Below, piece by piece: positions 17,010 through 26,474 of a DNA stretch of 64,000 nucleotides. Each line of letters begins with the position of its first letter. Positions within the stretch are counted from its first letter, which is position 1. The notes under the pieces are model-generated. The model made no database searches. It was not told the DNA's origin and worked only from the letters and a program-made list of their open reading frames with translations. Origin of the DNA: Dehalobacter restrictus DSM 9455 (lineage in GTDB: Bacteria; Bacillota; Desulfitobacteriia; Desulfitobacteriales; Syntrophobotulaceae). The DNA lies in contig NZ_CP007033.1 of the NCBI RefSeq assembly GCF_000512895.1, positions 712,001-776,000 of the forward strand. Reading direction: 5' to 3'. The position numbers were made by a program, and so were the translations under genes.

Positions 17010-17219
17010 GTGATTATTTTGAGCAGATTTACATTTGTTGCATCTGACTATGAGTTACCGGAAATTGATTTATCAGGAATTATTAAACTTGAGGTTAAGG
17101 ATCTAAAAGAAATGAATCCAAGACCAGAATCATTCTGGAATCTTGATGAACTTCCAGATGATTGTGAAGCGTTATATATCCCCGCGGGTAGTGAGCAGAG
17201 AGGGGGAGGTTACCCTTGA
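17010..17219 (+). CDS. Small hypothetical protein
   Basis: From GTG 17010 the frame gives about 69 residues; TTG at 17019 (with GGGATGTGA upstream) is an alternative. The sequence SRFTFVASDYELPEIDLSG and WNLDELPDDCEALYIPAGSE has the look of a real acidic protein, but I do not recognise the family. Its stop overlaps the TTG start of the following gene, so the two may be co-translated. It might be the end of a longer gene cut off by the rearrangement that left the promoter relic upstream. Confidence 0.4.
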   Translation: MIILSRFTFVASDYELPEIDLSGIIKLEVKDLKEMNPRPESFWNLDELPDDCEALYIPAGSEQRGGGYP

Positions 17220-17899
17220 AAAGGAGTATTGTCATCTTATTAGTTGGACTATTCTTATTAGCAGGTGTTCTGGCTAAAGAGGCTAACGCATCTTGGGCTG
17301 CATTAAGTACAGAAGAAATAATTGAGAAATCTGATGTTGTATTAATTGGTGAAATAATTGGTCCTGATAGAGAAGAAAAAATTTCTACAAAGGGTTTGCC
17401 TGACTCATGGGCTACTCATTGGAAGGTTAAGGTCTATTATTACCTTAAAGGGAATCAGAAAGCAGAAGTGTTTACAGTTACTACTCCTGGTGCTAAAAAC
17501 AAATCTCCTCAAAGTTCTATTGATTATCGTCTTGATCAATTTGGTAAAACCGTATTAATTTTTCTACAAAATAGAGAAGGGATATTCGAGCCACTTTCTC
17601 CACAAGGTATTGTTGTCTTGAAAGTAAATTACTATTCCCCGAAACAAGGTGAACAAATAAATGGGCAAACAGTGTTAAATGAATTTACAATCGTAAACCC
17701 GCAGATTAATGACCGTTCTATATTGGAGAAATATATTTCTGACAATCAGACAATTCTAATCCCGGAACACGGAATGTCAGATTCATACTCAAACTCAGGA
17801 AATTCCAATAAATTAAAGATAATTACAATAGTAATTTTGATCATTGCGTTAATATCAACCGGTTCATGGTTTATAGTAAAACAATTTCAGAAGGGTTAA
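17216..17899 (+). CDS. Hypothetical secreted protein with C-terminal membrane anchor
   Basis: The 227-residue protein begins with a signal peptide (IVILLVGLFLLAGVLAKEANA) and ends with a hydrophobic helix (IITIVILIIALISTGSWFIV) followed by a short basic tail, so it is probably anchored with its body outside the cell. The central part, EEIIEKSDVVLIGEIIGPD and KVKVYYYLKGN, resembles small extracellular beta domains found in uncharacterised Firmicute proteins. TTG at 17216 is used, with GGGGGAGGT five bases ahead. This gene and its upstream neighbour are AT-richer than the flanking operons, which suggests separate acquisition. Function unknown. Confidence 0.65.
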   Translation: MKRSIVILLVGLFLLAGVLAKEANASWAALSTEEIIEKSDVVLIGEIIGPDREEKISTKGLPDSWATHWKVKVYYYLKGNQKAEVFTVTTPGAKNKSPQSSIDYRLDQFGKTVLIFLQNREGIFEPLSPQGIVVLKVNYYSPKQGEQINGQTVLNEFTIVNPQINDRSILEKYISDNQTILIPEHGMSDSYSNSGNSNKLKIITIVILIIALISTGSWFIVKQFQKG

Positions 17900-17934
17900 G
17901 TAAACATTTGGGGAGGCCGAACATCATATAACAC

Positions 17935-17987
17935 AGCATTCCCACAACTTTGCTAATATGAAAGCGGTATGACGCTGCGGGAATGCT
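17935..17987. terminator. Inverted repeat between converging genes
   Basis: AGCATTCCC (17935-17943) and GGGAATGCT (17979-17987) form a 9-bp stem with a long loop between a plus-strand gene ending at 17899 and a minus-strand gene ending at 18009. It could serve as a bidirectional terminator. Confidence 0.4.
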
Positions 17988-18008
17988 TAAACGTTATCAG
18001 ACATTGGC

Positions 18009-19132
18009 CTATTTTAGTAGATATCGGTATCTTTCTGGTTCTAAGCGGATTTCTTGAGCCAAAGACTGATATTCTTGGGCTAAAACTATAGAACGAATAC
18101 GCTGGCCATCACTATCTCGTGGCATAACGAAACCGCTGTCAATCCATTTCTTAACCTTATCTCTAATTGTTCTATCAGAGAGATTTAACCACTTCCTCAA
18201 ATCAGAAGTACTCGCCCAATTGTTTTGAAAAGCAAGCTTTGTAAAAACGATTCTTTGATTTGGGTCTAGTATTCTAATAAGTTCTGGTTCAACCGTAGTA
18301 TATTCTCGACTTTTTTCTTCAACCAGATTAGCTGCTTCAACAAAGACTTCAGATAAACCGGAAATGAAAAACTCAAGCCACTGAGTAATGTCACAATCGT
18401 TTCTACCGTAATAATAATTGTGCTGTAAACCCATTTGTAAATTCTTGTAGTATTCCTTTAAATTGCGGTCATAAAAAGATTCTAGAACAAAAAGTCCTTT
18501 TAAACCCAAACCACCAAGCTTAAGAATATAGGTTGCAATCATTCTAGCGGTTCTTCCGTTTCCATCCATATAAGGATGTATAGTCAGAAATTGCCACATG
18601 AATATACCGGTTTTAATAGGCGAAGGAATTGATTGAGTATTAGGCGAATTGATCCAAGCTACAAGATCTTCTATTAGGATCGGAACATCTTGTGGCTCAG
18701 GGGGAAGATACCAGTTAGTTTGATTACGTTTGCCGACCTGATTTTGTTCAGTTCTGTATTCACTTAGTCGAGGCCTACGACCGTGGTTAATAACTCTGAT
18801 GATTGCTGGAGCTTTTTAATAAATTCTTCAGTAATGGGCAATTGTCTTTCTTCGCACTCATCTAAATAGTCAATCGCTTTCATCAAGTTGTAAACTTCTT
18901 GTTGTTCCCCCGATGTATTCTGAAGATAGAGGGCTTCCCGTTTAGCTTGCTCATCAAGGGTATTACCCTCAAGCTTAGTTGATAAAATAACTGTTTCTTC
19001 TCTGGACTCCTTTTTTAAGGTGTCAAGGATTGAAGAAGGAAGCGGTAGGTTTTCAACAAGAATACTCGCTTTTTGAATTTCCATTAGATTTTGAGCTATT
19101 GTATTTGTAATTGTAAAACGTGGTTTATACAT
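18009..19132 (-). pseudogene. Fic family protein, interrupted by a frameshift
   Basis: Fic proteins transfer AMP or other groups to target hydroxyls. The N-terminal part (start ATG 19132, GGGGAGGT ahead) carries the inhibitory-helix motif STKLEGN, and the C-terminal part has the catalytic HPYMDGNGRTAR. The first frame stops at about 18764 after LLTTVVGLD; reading the next frame from about 18775 continues RPRLSEYRTEQNQVGK... straight into the Fic core, exactly the usual Fic linker. A single-base indel near 18770-18778 therefore splits one roughly 373-residue gene. A winged-helix domain follows the Fic core at the C-terminus. Either a real pseudogene or a sequencing error. Confidence 0.8.
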
Positions 19133-19311
19133 ATAACTTACCTCCCCATGCATAATATAATTATATCATTGCCGCTAAATTGCCGCAATATTTATTCTGG
19201 TTATAATTTGATAAGGTCCCACTGCCATGGGTCAACATCGAACCGCACGGAATGTCATGAAACATAGTGTAATTTCCTTTATCATGGACTCATACGGAAA
19301 GGAGCGAGGCG

Positions 19312-20190
19312 ATGGATTGGATCACAGGTATACAGAGAGCTGTGGATTATGTGGAAGCCCATATTACGGAATCAATAGACTATGAAGAAGCAGCGAAACA
19401 GGCCTATTCGTCCAGCTTTCATTTTCAGCGGGTTTTCAGCATACTTTGTGGCTTCACGTTAGGTGACTACATTCGGATGCGGCGCCTCTCTCTGGCAGGA
19501 AACGAGCTTGCGTCATCAGGCATCCGGGTAATCGACGCCGCGTTCAAGTACGGGTATGATACGCCTGAGAGTTTCAGCCGTGCTTTCACCCGATTCCACG
19601 GGGTATCACCCTCGCAGGCGAAACAGGGCGGCGCTGCGCTCAAATCCTTTTCTCCGCTTTCCGTAAAACTGATTTTAGACGGAGGAAACACGATGAATTA
19701 CAGAATCGAGACCAAGGACGCATTTCAGATCATCTGCAAAAAAAAGCAGGTCTCCTGCAAGGCGGAACTAACGACGGAGGAAATCTCCCGTTTCTGGCAG
19801 GCTAGCAGCACGGACGGCACCATTCCTGCGCTGTGCAAGTACATCCCAGAGGATAATATCTTTCCGAACTGCATCGTAGGCGCCAGCTTTGGCAAGGATG
19901 CCAGTGACACGGAGTTTCCCTACGCCATCGGCGTCCATTATAACGGAATGCCTGTCAGCGATACCGGCTTGACTGTGGAGAATATTCCTGCTCACACTTA
20001 TGTGGTGTTTCCCTGCATCGGCAAGATGCCGGAGGCGTTTCAGAAGCTTTATCAGCAGATCTACAGCGAGTTTTTCCCCACCAGTGAGTATCAGCCCTGC
20101 GGCGGTACGGATTTTGAGGCTTACCCCTCGGACAATGTGACGGACCCCGGCTACACCTGCGAAATCTGGGTCGCGGTGGAAAAGAAATAA
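19312..20190 (+). CDS. AraC-family regulator with GyrI-like effector-binding domain
   Basis: The 292-residue protein has an N-terminal AraC DNA-binding domain: two helix-turn-helix units in EAAKQAYSSSFHFQRVFSI and DAAFKYGYDTPESFSRAFTRF. The C-terminal half (from MNYRIETKDAFQIICKKK) is a GyrI-like/Rob-type effector-binding domain ending GYTCEIWVAVEKK. Such proteins respond to small hydrophobic ligands or drugs. AAGGAGCGAGGCG precedes the ATG at 19312. It stands alone, with a terminator 135 bases downstream, so its target cannot be told from position. Confidence 0.88.
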   Translation: MDWITGIQRAVDYVEAHITESIDYEEAAKQAYSSSFHFQRVFSILCGFTLGDYIRMRRLSLAGNELASSGIRVIDAAFKYGYDTPESFSRAFTRFHGVSPSQAKQGGAALKSFSPLSVKLILDGGNTMNYRIETKDAFQIICKKKQVSCKAELTTEEISRFWQASSTDGTIPALCKYIPEDNIFPNCIVGASFGKDASDTEFPYAIGVHYNGMPVSDTGLTVENIPAHTYVVFPCIGKMPEAFQKLYQQIYSEFFPTSEYQPCGGTDFEAYPSDNVTDPGYTCEIWVAVEKK

Positions 20191-20324
20191 TCCAGCGGGA
20201 GAAGTGCCGAAAGGTGCTTCTCCAATTTCTGTTTTCAAGACGCATCGGTGCACTGATTCCGACAAAGTTCGAATTGGCTGATCTTCGTATTCCGATTTGC
20301 CTTGGAGGCTTTTATTCAATAAGA

Positions 20325-20365
20325 AGAAATCCAGCTGCACCGGACAGTTGGATTTCTTTTTTTTT
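20325..20365 (+). terminator. Intrinsic terminator
   Basis: AGAAATCCA (20325-20333) pairs with TGGATTTCT (20349-20357), followed by a run of T residues. The next operon's -35 begins only six bases later. Confidence 0.8.
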
Positions 20366-20370
20366 CTCTA

Positions 20371-20436
20371 TTGACAAAAAATGGAGGATCAGATAATATA
20401 ATCACTGTATTAACTGTACTATATAAAATAATACAG
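20371..20436 (+). promoter_or_regulatory. Promoter and operator of the first GntR-ABC operon
   Basis: TTGACA (20371) and TAATAT (20394) are 17 bases apart. Downstream, CTGTATTA (20405-20412) and TAATACAG (20429-20436) form a perfect inverted repeat around the predicted transcription start, a plausible site for the GntR protein encoded at 20449. Confidence 0.6.
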
Positions 20437-20448
20437 TTGGAGGTAACG

Positions 20449-20835
20449 ATGTTTCAATTGGATTATTTGGATCATAGGCCTTTATATGAACAGATTAAGG
20501 AAAAATTAAAAGCACTTATCATCAGCGGCGTCTTAAAACCCAATGAAAGGGTTCCGTCTGTTCGTGAAATGGCCCAGTCTCTCACCATAAACCCCAATAC
20601 CATTCAGAAAGCTTACAAAGATCTGGAGCTGGAAGGATATATATACGCCATCCGTGCCAAAGGAAGCTTTGTTACACCCTTTAATGACAAAGTCAATCAA
20701 GCAAGAAGGGGTGACTTGATGCTGGAGATAGATAAACTTGTCTCAGAGCTTGCCTATATGAATATACCCAAAGAACAGCTTATTTCCAGGATTGAAGCAA
20801 TATATTCAAAGAAGGAGGGCGAAAAAATTGATTGA
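20449..20835 (+). CDS. GntR family regulator, YtrA type
   Basis: The 128-residue protein has an N-terminal winged helix with PLYEQIKEKLKALIISG and VPSVREMAQSLTINPNTIQK, and a short C-terminal helical dimerisation tail, the compact YtrA layout. YtrA regulators usually repress the ABC transporter encoded downstream. The start at 20449 is chosen because TTGGAGG lies six bases ahead; longer frames run into the promoter. It overlaps the ATPase gene by eight bases. An inverted repeat over the transcription start suggests autorepression. Confidence 0.88.
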   Translation: MFQLDYLDHRPLYEQIKEKLKALIISGVLKPNERVPSVREMAQSLTINPNTIQKAYKDLELEGYIYAIRAKGSFVTPFNDKVNQARRGDLMLEIDKLVSELAYMNIPKEQLISRIEAIYSKKEGEKID

Positions 20836-21727
20836 GGTTAAAAATCTGACGAAAGGTTTTGGCAAAAATAAAGTTTTGCATGACTTAAGTATTAATGTCA
20901 GGAAAGCATCGGTATATGGCCTGCTTGGGCCGAATGGTGCCGGAAAAACTACGCTGATTAAGCATTTAACCGGATTATACCGCCAAGATCAAGGAACAGT
21001 GACAATTGACCATAAGCCGGTCTACGAAAATCCTGAGGTTAAGGCTCAAATAGTCTACATACCTGACGATTTATACTTCTTTTCTCAATACAGCATCGAT
21101 GAAACAGCAAAGTTTTACGCAAAAATATATCCCCAATGGAATTGGAACAGGTATGAGCAATTAAAGCAGGTATTTCCTATCGACAGCAAGAGAAGGGTTG
21201 TCAAACTCTCGAAAGGGATGCAGAAACAGGTGGCCTTCTGGCTGGGGATTTGCGCAATGCCCAGGGTGATGGTCCTTGATGAACCCGTCGACGGTCTTGA
21301 CCCTGTCATGCGAAAAAAAGTATGGAGTCTTGTACTTCAGGATGTCGCCGAAAGAGAGGTAACCGTATTGGTGTCATCCCACAATTTGAGAGAACTGGAA
21401 GATGTCTGTGATCACGTCGGAATACTTCACAATGGAAAAATCGTTGTGGAGAGAGAACTTGATGACATGAAATCGGATATCCACAAATTTCAGATTGCAT
21501 TCTCTGATGGCATTCCGGAGGGATTCCTCGAAGATACACATATTTTGCACAAGACCCAGACAGGAAGCATACTGCTGCTTATTGCCAGAGGAGATAAGGA
21601 CGAATTAATGCAAAAAGTAAAATCAGCGAATCCGGTTATTTTGGATGTACTTCCCCTGACGCTGGAAGAAATTTTTATTTATGAATTGGGAGGAATGGGC
21701 TATGACATTCAAAATATCCTTATTTAA
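20828..21727 (+). CDS. ABC transporter ATP-binding protein (YtrB-like)
   Basis: The 299-residue ATPase begins at TTG 20828 (LIEVKNLTKGFGKN), with AAGGAGGGCG ahead; this is the only start that is in register with the family. It has Walker A GPNGAGKTT, a signature written LSKGMQKQ instead of LSGGQ, Walker B VMVLDEPVDGLD and H-loop SSHNLRE. The degenerate signature is common in YtrB-type transporters. It overlaps both the regulator and the permease genes. Probably works with the large permease downstream in envelope-stress or antibiotic tolerance. Confidence 0.88.
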   Translation: MIEVKNLTKGFGKNKVLHDLSINVRKASVYGLLGPNGAGKTTLIKHLTGLYRQDQGTVTIDHKPVYENPEVKAQIVYIPDDLYFFSQYSIDETAKFYAKIYPQWNWNRYEQLKQVFPIDSKRRVVKLSKGMQKQVAFWLGICAMPRVMVLDEPVDGLDPVMRKKVWSLVLQDVAEREVTVLVSSHNLRELEDVCDHVGILHNGKIVVERELDDMKSDIHKFQIAFSDGIPEGFLEDTHILHKTQTGSILLLIARGDKDELMQKVKSANPVILDVLPLTLEEIFIYELGGMGYDIQNILI

Positions 21728-23750
21728 AAAAGCGTTGATCTTAAGTGATTTTAAACGTTACTGGTGGCTAAGCGTCCTGTATGCCCTGGCTCTTTTTATT
21801 GATATGCCTTTCAGGCACCTGATGGACACGCTGAAAATAGAAATCTTCAATACACAATGGCTCCAAGATACGGTAGACAGGACGTTAAGCCTTTCAGAAA
21901 ACGGGCTTCAGAATATTTTACTCTGTACGGTGCCGGTTTTATTGGCAGTGCTCATATTCAGATACTTGCAGGCAGACAAGTCATCCGTTATGATGCACAG
22001 CTTGCCATATAACAGGAGTTCTCATTATGCCAGCCGCTGTTTTTCAGGCCTCGTTCTTTTACTGCTGCCTGCAGTGCTGAATTGTTTCATTCTCATACTG
22101 TTAAAATACGTTACGGTACTCGGAAGTTATTATACGCTGCCTAAGATATTAATGTGGCTGGGATTACACGTATTGTTCAGTGTCTTGTTTTATAGTGTAA
22201 CTGTATTTGTTGGCATGTTCACCGGATCTTCCATTGCCCAAATCGTGTTTACTTATATCTTTCATGTACTGCCGGTGGGAATTTATGCTTTGATTACCTA
22301 CAGCTTAGGGCAATTATTGCACGGATTCGCCAACACCTACTCACTGTTTTTCGAGGATACTTATCCGATATTCTTGCTTTTAAATGGGAGGCTGATGGGA
22401 ACAACGTATACGGTGCATACTGTCGGCTACTTTATTGTATACCTGATAGCGGCAGTGCTATTTTTGGGCTTGGGATGGTTGGTTTACAAATACAGAAAAC
22501 TCGAAACGGCCGGAGACATTATTGCTTTTCCCGCCTTATACCCGGTATTCAAATATGGGGTAACCTTCTGTTTGATGCTTGTTGGAGGGTCCTATTTTAG
22601 CAGTCTTGCCGGACAGTCTTTGCCTTTGCTGATGATTGGCTATTTTTTAGGTTCGGTCCTGGGGTACTTTATTGCCGAAATTTTGATTCATAAATCTTTT
22701 AAGGTTTTGCATTCCTATAAGGGCTATTTATGCTATTCCGCTGTGATTCTGATCCTTTTTGGAGCAATCTCTCTGGATGTTGGTGGCTTTGTTAACCGTG
22801 TACCAAACCCGGAGGAAGTGGACAAAGTTTATATTGGGTATAACATCGAAGAGTGGACTTATTATGAAAAAGAAAAAAAGCCGGAATACCTGGAATATCG
22901 GTACGGGAAGTATTACTTCGAAAATAACAATCCTGTATTCTTTGTAAGCAAGGAAAATATTGCAAGAATGACGGAGCTTCACAACTATTTGATAAAAGAA
23001 AGGAATAAGGCTGAAGGCCAACCCCGTTATCTTATTTATACACTGAAAAGCGGGGGCTATATCATCAGGCAATACAACGTTAATGAAGCCGATCAGGAAG
23101 ATGCTGCTTTGTTAAAACCGATTTATGAATCCGGTGAGTATAAAAGCTTGAGATACCCGGTAATGAGCCTAAAGCCGGAAGATATCAAACTGATCACACT
23201 CAGCGATCATCGCAGCAGCAAAAAGCCGCTCATTCTCACAGGCAGCACGGACCTTAAGGAATTTACAGAAATCCTGAAAGATGAAATAAGTAAAATGTCC
23301 TATCAGGAAATGACGTCAAATAAGAAGGAAAATATCAACATCTCCGTGCTGGACAATGAAGATAAAACAACAAACATCATGCTTCAAAGCAGTTTTACTT
23401 TGCTGATAAAGTGGCTTGAAGAAAAGGGATATTACGACCAATTTGCCCTGCTCTTGGAGGACATCGAATCTGTCGAGCTGGAAAACTATGAAGAAAGGAT
23501 GATAGCAAATAGTGCAAGAAATTCAGGTGAAGCAGTAATCCCCAAGAAGGTGGAAATTAAAGAGCCTGAAGTGATTGCGGAGTTATTCAATATGGATGAT
23601 TCGAGAACAAGCTATAACACCAATACTGTTATCGTGCACTTCAATGTCCAAAATGGTATGAGTAGTAGTTCCTGGGAAAGGTATATCAACATGGATACGG
23701 AAGTTTCGGAAAAATTAAAGGGATATTTTAGGCAGTTGGAAAATAATTAA
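21702..23750 (+). CDS. Large ABC permease with C-terminal soluble domain
   Basis: The 682-residue protein has about ten hydrophobic helices in the first 370 residues, then a long soluble domain (from about residue 375) with no recognised motif. The ATG at 21702 is preceded by GGGAGG, inside the end of the ATPase gene. The first part resembles ABC permeases of GntR-regulated YtrC/DUF-type transporters (VPVLLAVLIFRYLQADKSS, with the HSLPYNRS motif after it). The soluble part contains DKVYIGYNIEEWTYYEK and DIKLITLSDHRSS. Substrate unknown. Confidence 0.75.
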   Translation: MTFKISLFKKALILSDFKRYWWLSVLYALALFIDMPFRHLMDTLKIEIFNTQWLQDTVDRTLSLSENGLQNILLCTVPVLLAVLIFRYLQADKSSVMMHSLPYNRSSHYASRCFSGLVLLLLPAVLNCFILILLKYVTVLGSYYTLPKILMWLGLHVLFSVLFYSVTVFVGMFTGSSIAQIVFTYIFHVLPVGIYALITYSLGQLLHGFANTYSLFFEDTYPIFLLLNGRLMGTTYTVHTVGYFIVYLIAAVLFLGLGWLVYKYRKLETAGDIIAFPALYPVFKYGVTFCLMLVGGSYFSSLAGQSLPLLMIGYFLGSVLGYFIAEILIHKSFKVLHSYKGYLCYSAVILILFGAISLDVGGFVNRVPNPEEVDKVYIGYNIEEWTYYEKEKKPEYLEYRYGKYYFENNNPVFFVSKENIARMTELHNYLIKERNKAEGQPRYLIYTLKSGGYIIRQYNVNEADQEDAALLKPIYESGEYKSLRYPVMSLKPEDIKLITLSDHRSSKKPLILTGSTDLKEFTEILKDEISKMSYQEMTSNKKENINISVLDNEDKTTNIMLQSSFTLLIKWLEEKGYYDQFALLLEDIESVELENYEERMIANSARNSGEAVIPKKVEIKEPEVIAELFNMDDSRTSYNTNTVIVHFNVQNGMSSSSWERYINMDTEVSEKLKGYFRQLENN

Positions 23751-23881
23751 ATTCAGTACGAGTTTCACATACTCAGTTTCCCGAGTCGGGGCAGGAAGTT
23801 CTATTAAATGGGAAAGCTGCCTTCATCGGTAAAGAATTTGATAAGGTGCTTCATTTGAGGCGTCTTTTCTTTTTTGGGTGA

Positions 23882-23919
23882 TGCATCCTTGCACGAAATA
23901 CATTCTGTGCAAGGATGCA
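23882..23919. repeat. 13-bp inverted repeat in the 23.75-24.08 kb gap
   Basis: TGCATCCTTGCAC (23882-23894) and GTGCAAGGATGCA (23907-23919) pair perfectly with a 12-base loop. No T-tract follows, so a regulatory or repeat function is as likely as termination. The rest of the 333-base gap has a T-rich stretch at 23862-23876 and two near-repeats of GAGAAATCAT near 23930-23960, and no convincing gene. Confidence 0.5.
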
Positions 23920-24083
23920 ATAGTTGGAGAAATCATAAGAAATATAGAGAAATCATGATAAAATGTAAAAGGAGATAATTATTGCCATATTTGGAGGTGT
24001 TTAAATGTAGAGGAAGAACAGAAAGTACATATCAAGAAGATATTTAACCCTTAAATTTAATGAAAATATTTGAGGTAATAATA

Positions 24084-25244
24084 ATGACGCTTGCAAGTAA
24101 ATCAGATACCAATAACAGTTCAGCCCGACTGGAATGCATTGATATTTTCAGGGGGCTGACCATGGCGCTGATGCTGATGGTGAATAATCCGGGTAATCCG
24201 AATACGATTCCTGTCCAATTGGAGCATGCCTCTTGGAATGGATTTACGCTGGCAGACCTGGTATTCCCTTTCTTTTTATTTATCATGGGCGTTGTCGTAC
24301 CGGTTTCCATTAATAACAGATTGGCAAAAGGCACCGGCAAAATAACCATCATCGTTCATATTTTTCTCCGCAGCATTCAGATCTTTTTACTTGGTTTGGT
24401 GTTGAACGGTTTCCCACTTTTTGATCTGAATACGATCAGGATCCCGGGCGTCCTGCAGAGGATTGCCGTAGTCTATTTATTCTCGGCTCTCTTATACCTG
24501 CTTTGCAAGTCCATATTCAAAAAAGAAACGGTTCAGATGGGTGTCCAGCTTCTGACGTCGGTTTTTCTCCTGCTTTTGTATGGTGTATTGCTAAAGGTTG
24601 TACATGTTCCCGGATATGGGCAAGGGGTCATGGAACTTCAAGGGAATCTTGTCCAGTACATTGATCTGAAACTCCTGCCCGGACATCTTTATAAACCCGA
24701 CTGGGACCCCGAAGGGATTCTTAGCACCCTGCCGGCTCTCGCTTCGGGAATCATAGGGGTTCTAGCAGGCATGATCCTGATAAAGCCAAATAAATGGATC
24801 ATAAAAATGGCTGTCTTTATAGGCAGCGGGGGATTGCTGCTTCTAGCTGCGGCATTGTTGAATACTGTCTTTCCGTATAATAAAAACCTCTGGTCGAGTT
24901 CCTATGTTCTGCTGACATCCGGCCTTGGCATCCTGCTTTTGGCTTTTTTCTACTTGCTTACGGACCGGATGAAAAGCGGGAAAATCTTTAAGCCTTTTAA
25001 AGCCATAGGGGCCAGCGCTATTTTCGTCTATTTTGTGTCAGAGCTGATTCGGAGAACGCTTTGGTTAATTCCGGTGCAGGACGCTACGGGCAGCACAATG
25101 ACGCTTAAAATTTGGCTTACGACAAGGCTTATCAGCCCATGGGCACATGGGCTGGATTCCTTGTATTTCTCCATTTTTTACGTAATGGTCTGGCTGGTGA
25201 TTATGGGTGTTCTTTATCACCGTAAGATCTATATTCGGCTTTAA
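24084..25244 (+). CDS. NagX/HGSNAT-like membrane acyltransferase (DUF5009)
   Basis: The 386-residue integral membrane protein contains the signature RLECIDIFRGLTMALMLMVN near its start and DLVFPFFLFIMGVVVPVSI, the pattern of the heparan-alpha-glucosaminide N-acetyltransferase/NagX family, with about ten to eleven helices. Bacterial NagX-type proteins lie in amino-sugar catabolism or envelope-sugar acetylation. ATG 24084 follows GAGGT; an in-frame ATG at 24060 has no ribosome site. The gene is alone, and nothing nearby points to a sugar substrate. Confidence 0.8.
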   Translation: MTLASKSDTNNSSARLECIDIFRGLTMALMLMVNNPGNPNTIPVQLEHASWNGFTLADLVFPFFLFIMGVVVPVSINNRLAKGTGKITIIVHIFLRSIQIFLLGLVLNGFPLFDLNTIRIPGVLQRIAVVYLFSALLYLLCKSIFKKETVQMGVQLLTSVFLLLLYGVLLKVVHVPGYGQGVMELQGNLVQYIDLKLLPGHLYKPDWDPEGILSTLPALASGIIGVLAGMILIKPNKWIIKMAVFIGSGGLLLLAAALLNTVFPYNKNLWSSSYVLLTSGLGILLLAFFYLLTDRMKSGKIFKPFKAIGASAIFVYFVSELIRRTLWLIPVQDATGSTMTLKIWLTTRLISPWAHGLDSLYFSIFYVMVWLVIMGVLYHRKIYIRL

Positions 25245-25473
25245 GCTTAACAGAAGATTGGTGCCGTCCGAGTTTATGTTAGGCGGGAGGCGCATGATGA
25301 ACCGCATTTTAATTGGATGCTTGGACAGCGTGTTTTGACAAAACTTTGCCCAATTCAGGTTATACTCCTAATGGCAATAAAGGGGCGTGCCAGTTATGGA
25401 CACCGGTAATAAAGAGGTGCTAAACGATACACCCCATTAACGTTTCTAATGTTCGGCATAGGAGGAGAAATAG

Positions 25474-26259
25474 GTGAGAAAGTTTTTCATTGGCTTCACA
25501 GCTTGTCTTCTGTCTCTAACCTTGTTGGGCTGCCAGCCAAGCACCAAGACAGATAACGCGCCGTCTAAGTCTGATAACAATACGCCTGCTGTTATTGAAA
25601 GCGGCGTAAACAGTGAACTAAGCAATAAACAAAAACCGAATAGCGAAGCAAACAATCAAGCAAATGAACCTAAGAAAGAAGCGACAGCCTTTACAGACAA
25701 CCAAGCTGAGGTTATCGCCATGAAAACGGCAGCGGCAGTTTTGAAATCCGTGCAAGCGGAGCTTTGGCCGGAAGCGAAATTCGATACGATATTACTGAGT
25801 AGACCAATGATACACAAAGACAATGATTTTTATCCCTGGAATACGGGGTACAGCAAAGATTTGGAAGTAGAAGCTTTCGCCATTGGCAATCAGGGCGATT
25901 ACTCCAAAATGCAGGTCATCTATGTGGATGCCTTCGGCAAGGTGATAAATAACCAATTCTTTGAGGCCAAGATAACCGCCAAGGTGGCGGAAGAAATAGC
26001 TCTTGAAGCCGCAAAAAAGGCCAGGGAAACCGTGCCTTATTGGAAAGATGCGAAAATAGAGCACCGAGAAACCAGTTTGGCGTTATGTACACCTAATTAT
26101 GTGTTTTCTTTGGATAACTTCAACAAAGAAACGAAACCGGTAGCAGCAGTAATGTATGAAGTTTGCTTCAGGGATTCAAGCGCCACGAGCAGCTTCTTAT
26201 TTATTTACGTTGATGCCGCAACAGGAAATATCCTTGGTGCCAAGTATGGATCTGATTAG
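25474..26259 (+). CDS. Putative lipoprotein
   Basis: The 261-residue protein starts at GTG 25474 after GGAGGAG and has a lipoprotein signal (FFIGFTACLLSLTLLGC) with lipobox LLGC. A low-complexity Asn/Lys/Ser linker follows (about residues 25-75), then a globular part with PepSY-like patterns (VIYVDAFGKVINNQFFEAK, FLFIYVDAATGNILGA). This suggests two PepSY-type repeats, found in envelope proteins that inhibit proteases or respond to stress. It is expected on the outer face of the membrane. Upstream, TTGACA at 25362 and TATACT 20 bases later suggest a promoter. Confidence 0.65.
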   Translation: MRKFFIGFTACLLSLTLLGCQPSTKTDNAPSKSDNNTPAVIESGVNSELSNKQKPNSEANNQANEPKKEATAFTDNQAEVIAMKTAAAVLKSVQAELWPEAKFDTILLSRPMIHKDNDFYPWNTGYSKDLEVEAFAIGNQGDYSKMQVIYVDAFGKVINNQFFEAKITAKVAEEIALEAAKKARETVPYWKDAKIEHRETSLALCTPNYVFSLDNFNKETKPVAAVMYEVCFRDSSATSSFLFIYVDAATGNILGAKYGSD

Positions 26260-26474
26260 GAGCTTTGCAAGAATCTGATATGTTTTTTATTGGAGAGGTT
26301 ACTGCCACTTGGTCAATATGCATGTAGTATAACGCAGCGGTAATCCGCAACCATTCTACGACATATCGGTCAAGGCCGCGCCATCTTGGCGCGGACAAAA
26401 AGAATTAGTTAGTGTCACAAAACTCCCGGCAGCGGTTTCTAGAGAATGGAACCGCAAAGGGGGGATAGACGGAA

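Noticed and set aside
16925-26400. Similar-looking GCCGCC-hairpin stretches at 16925-16980 and 26335-26396 (both with TTCTACG before the hairpin)
   Set aside because: Similarity is limited to a few bases and a common GC hairpin; not enough to call a repeat family.
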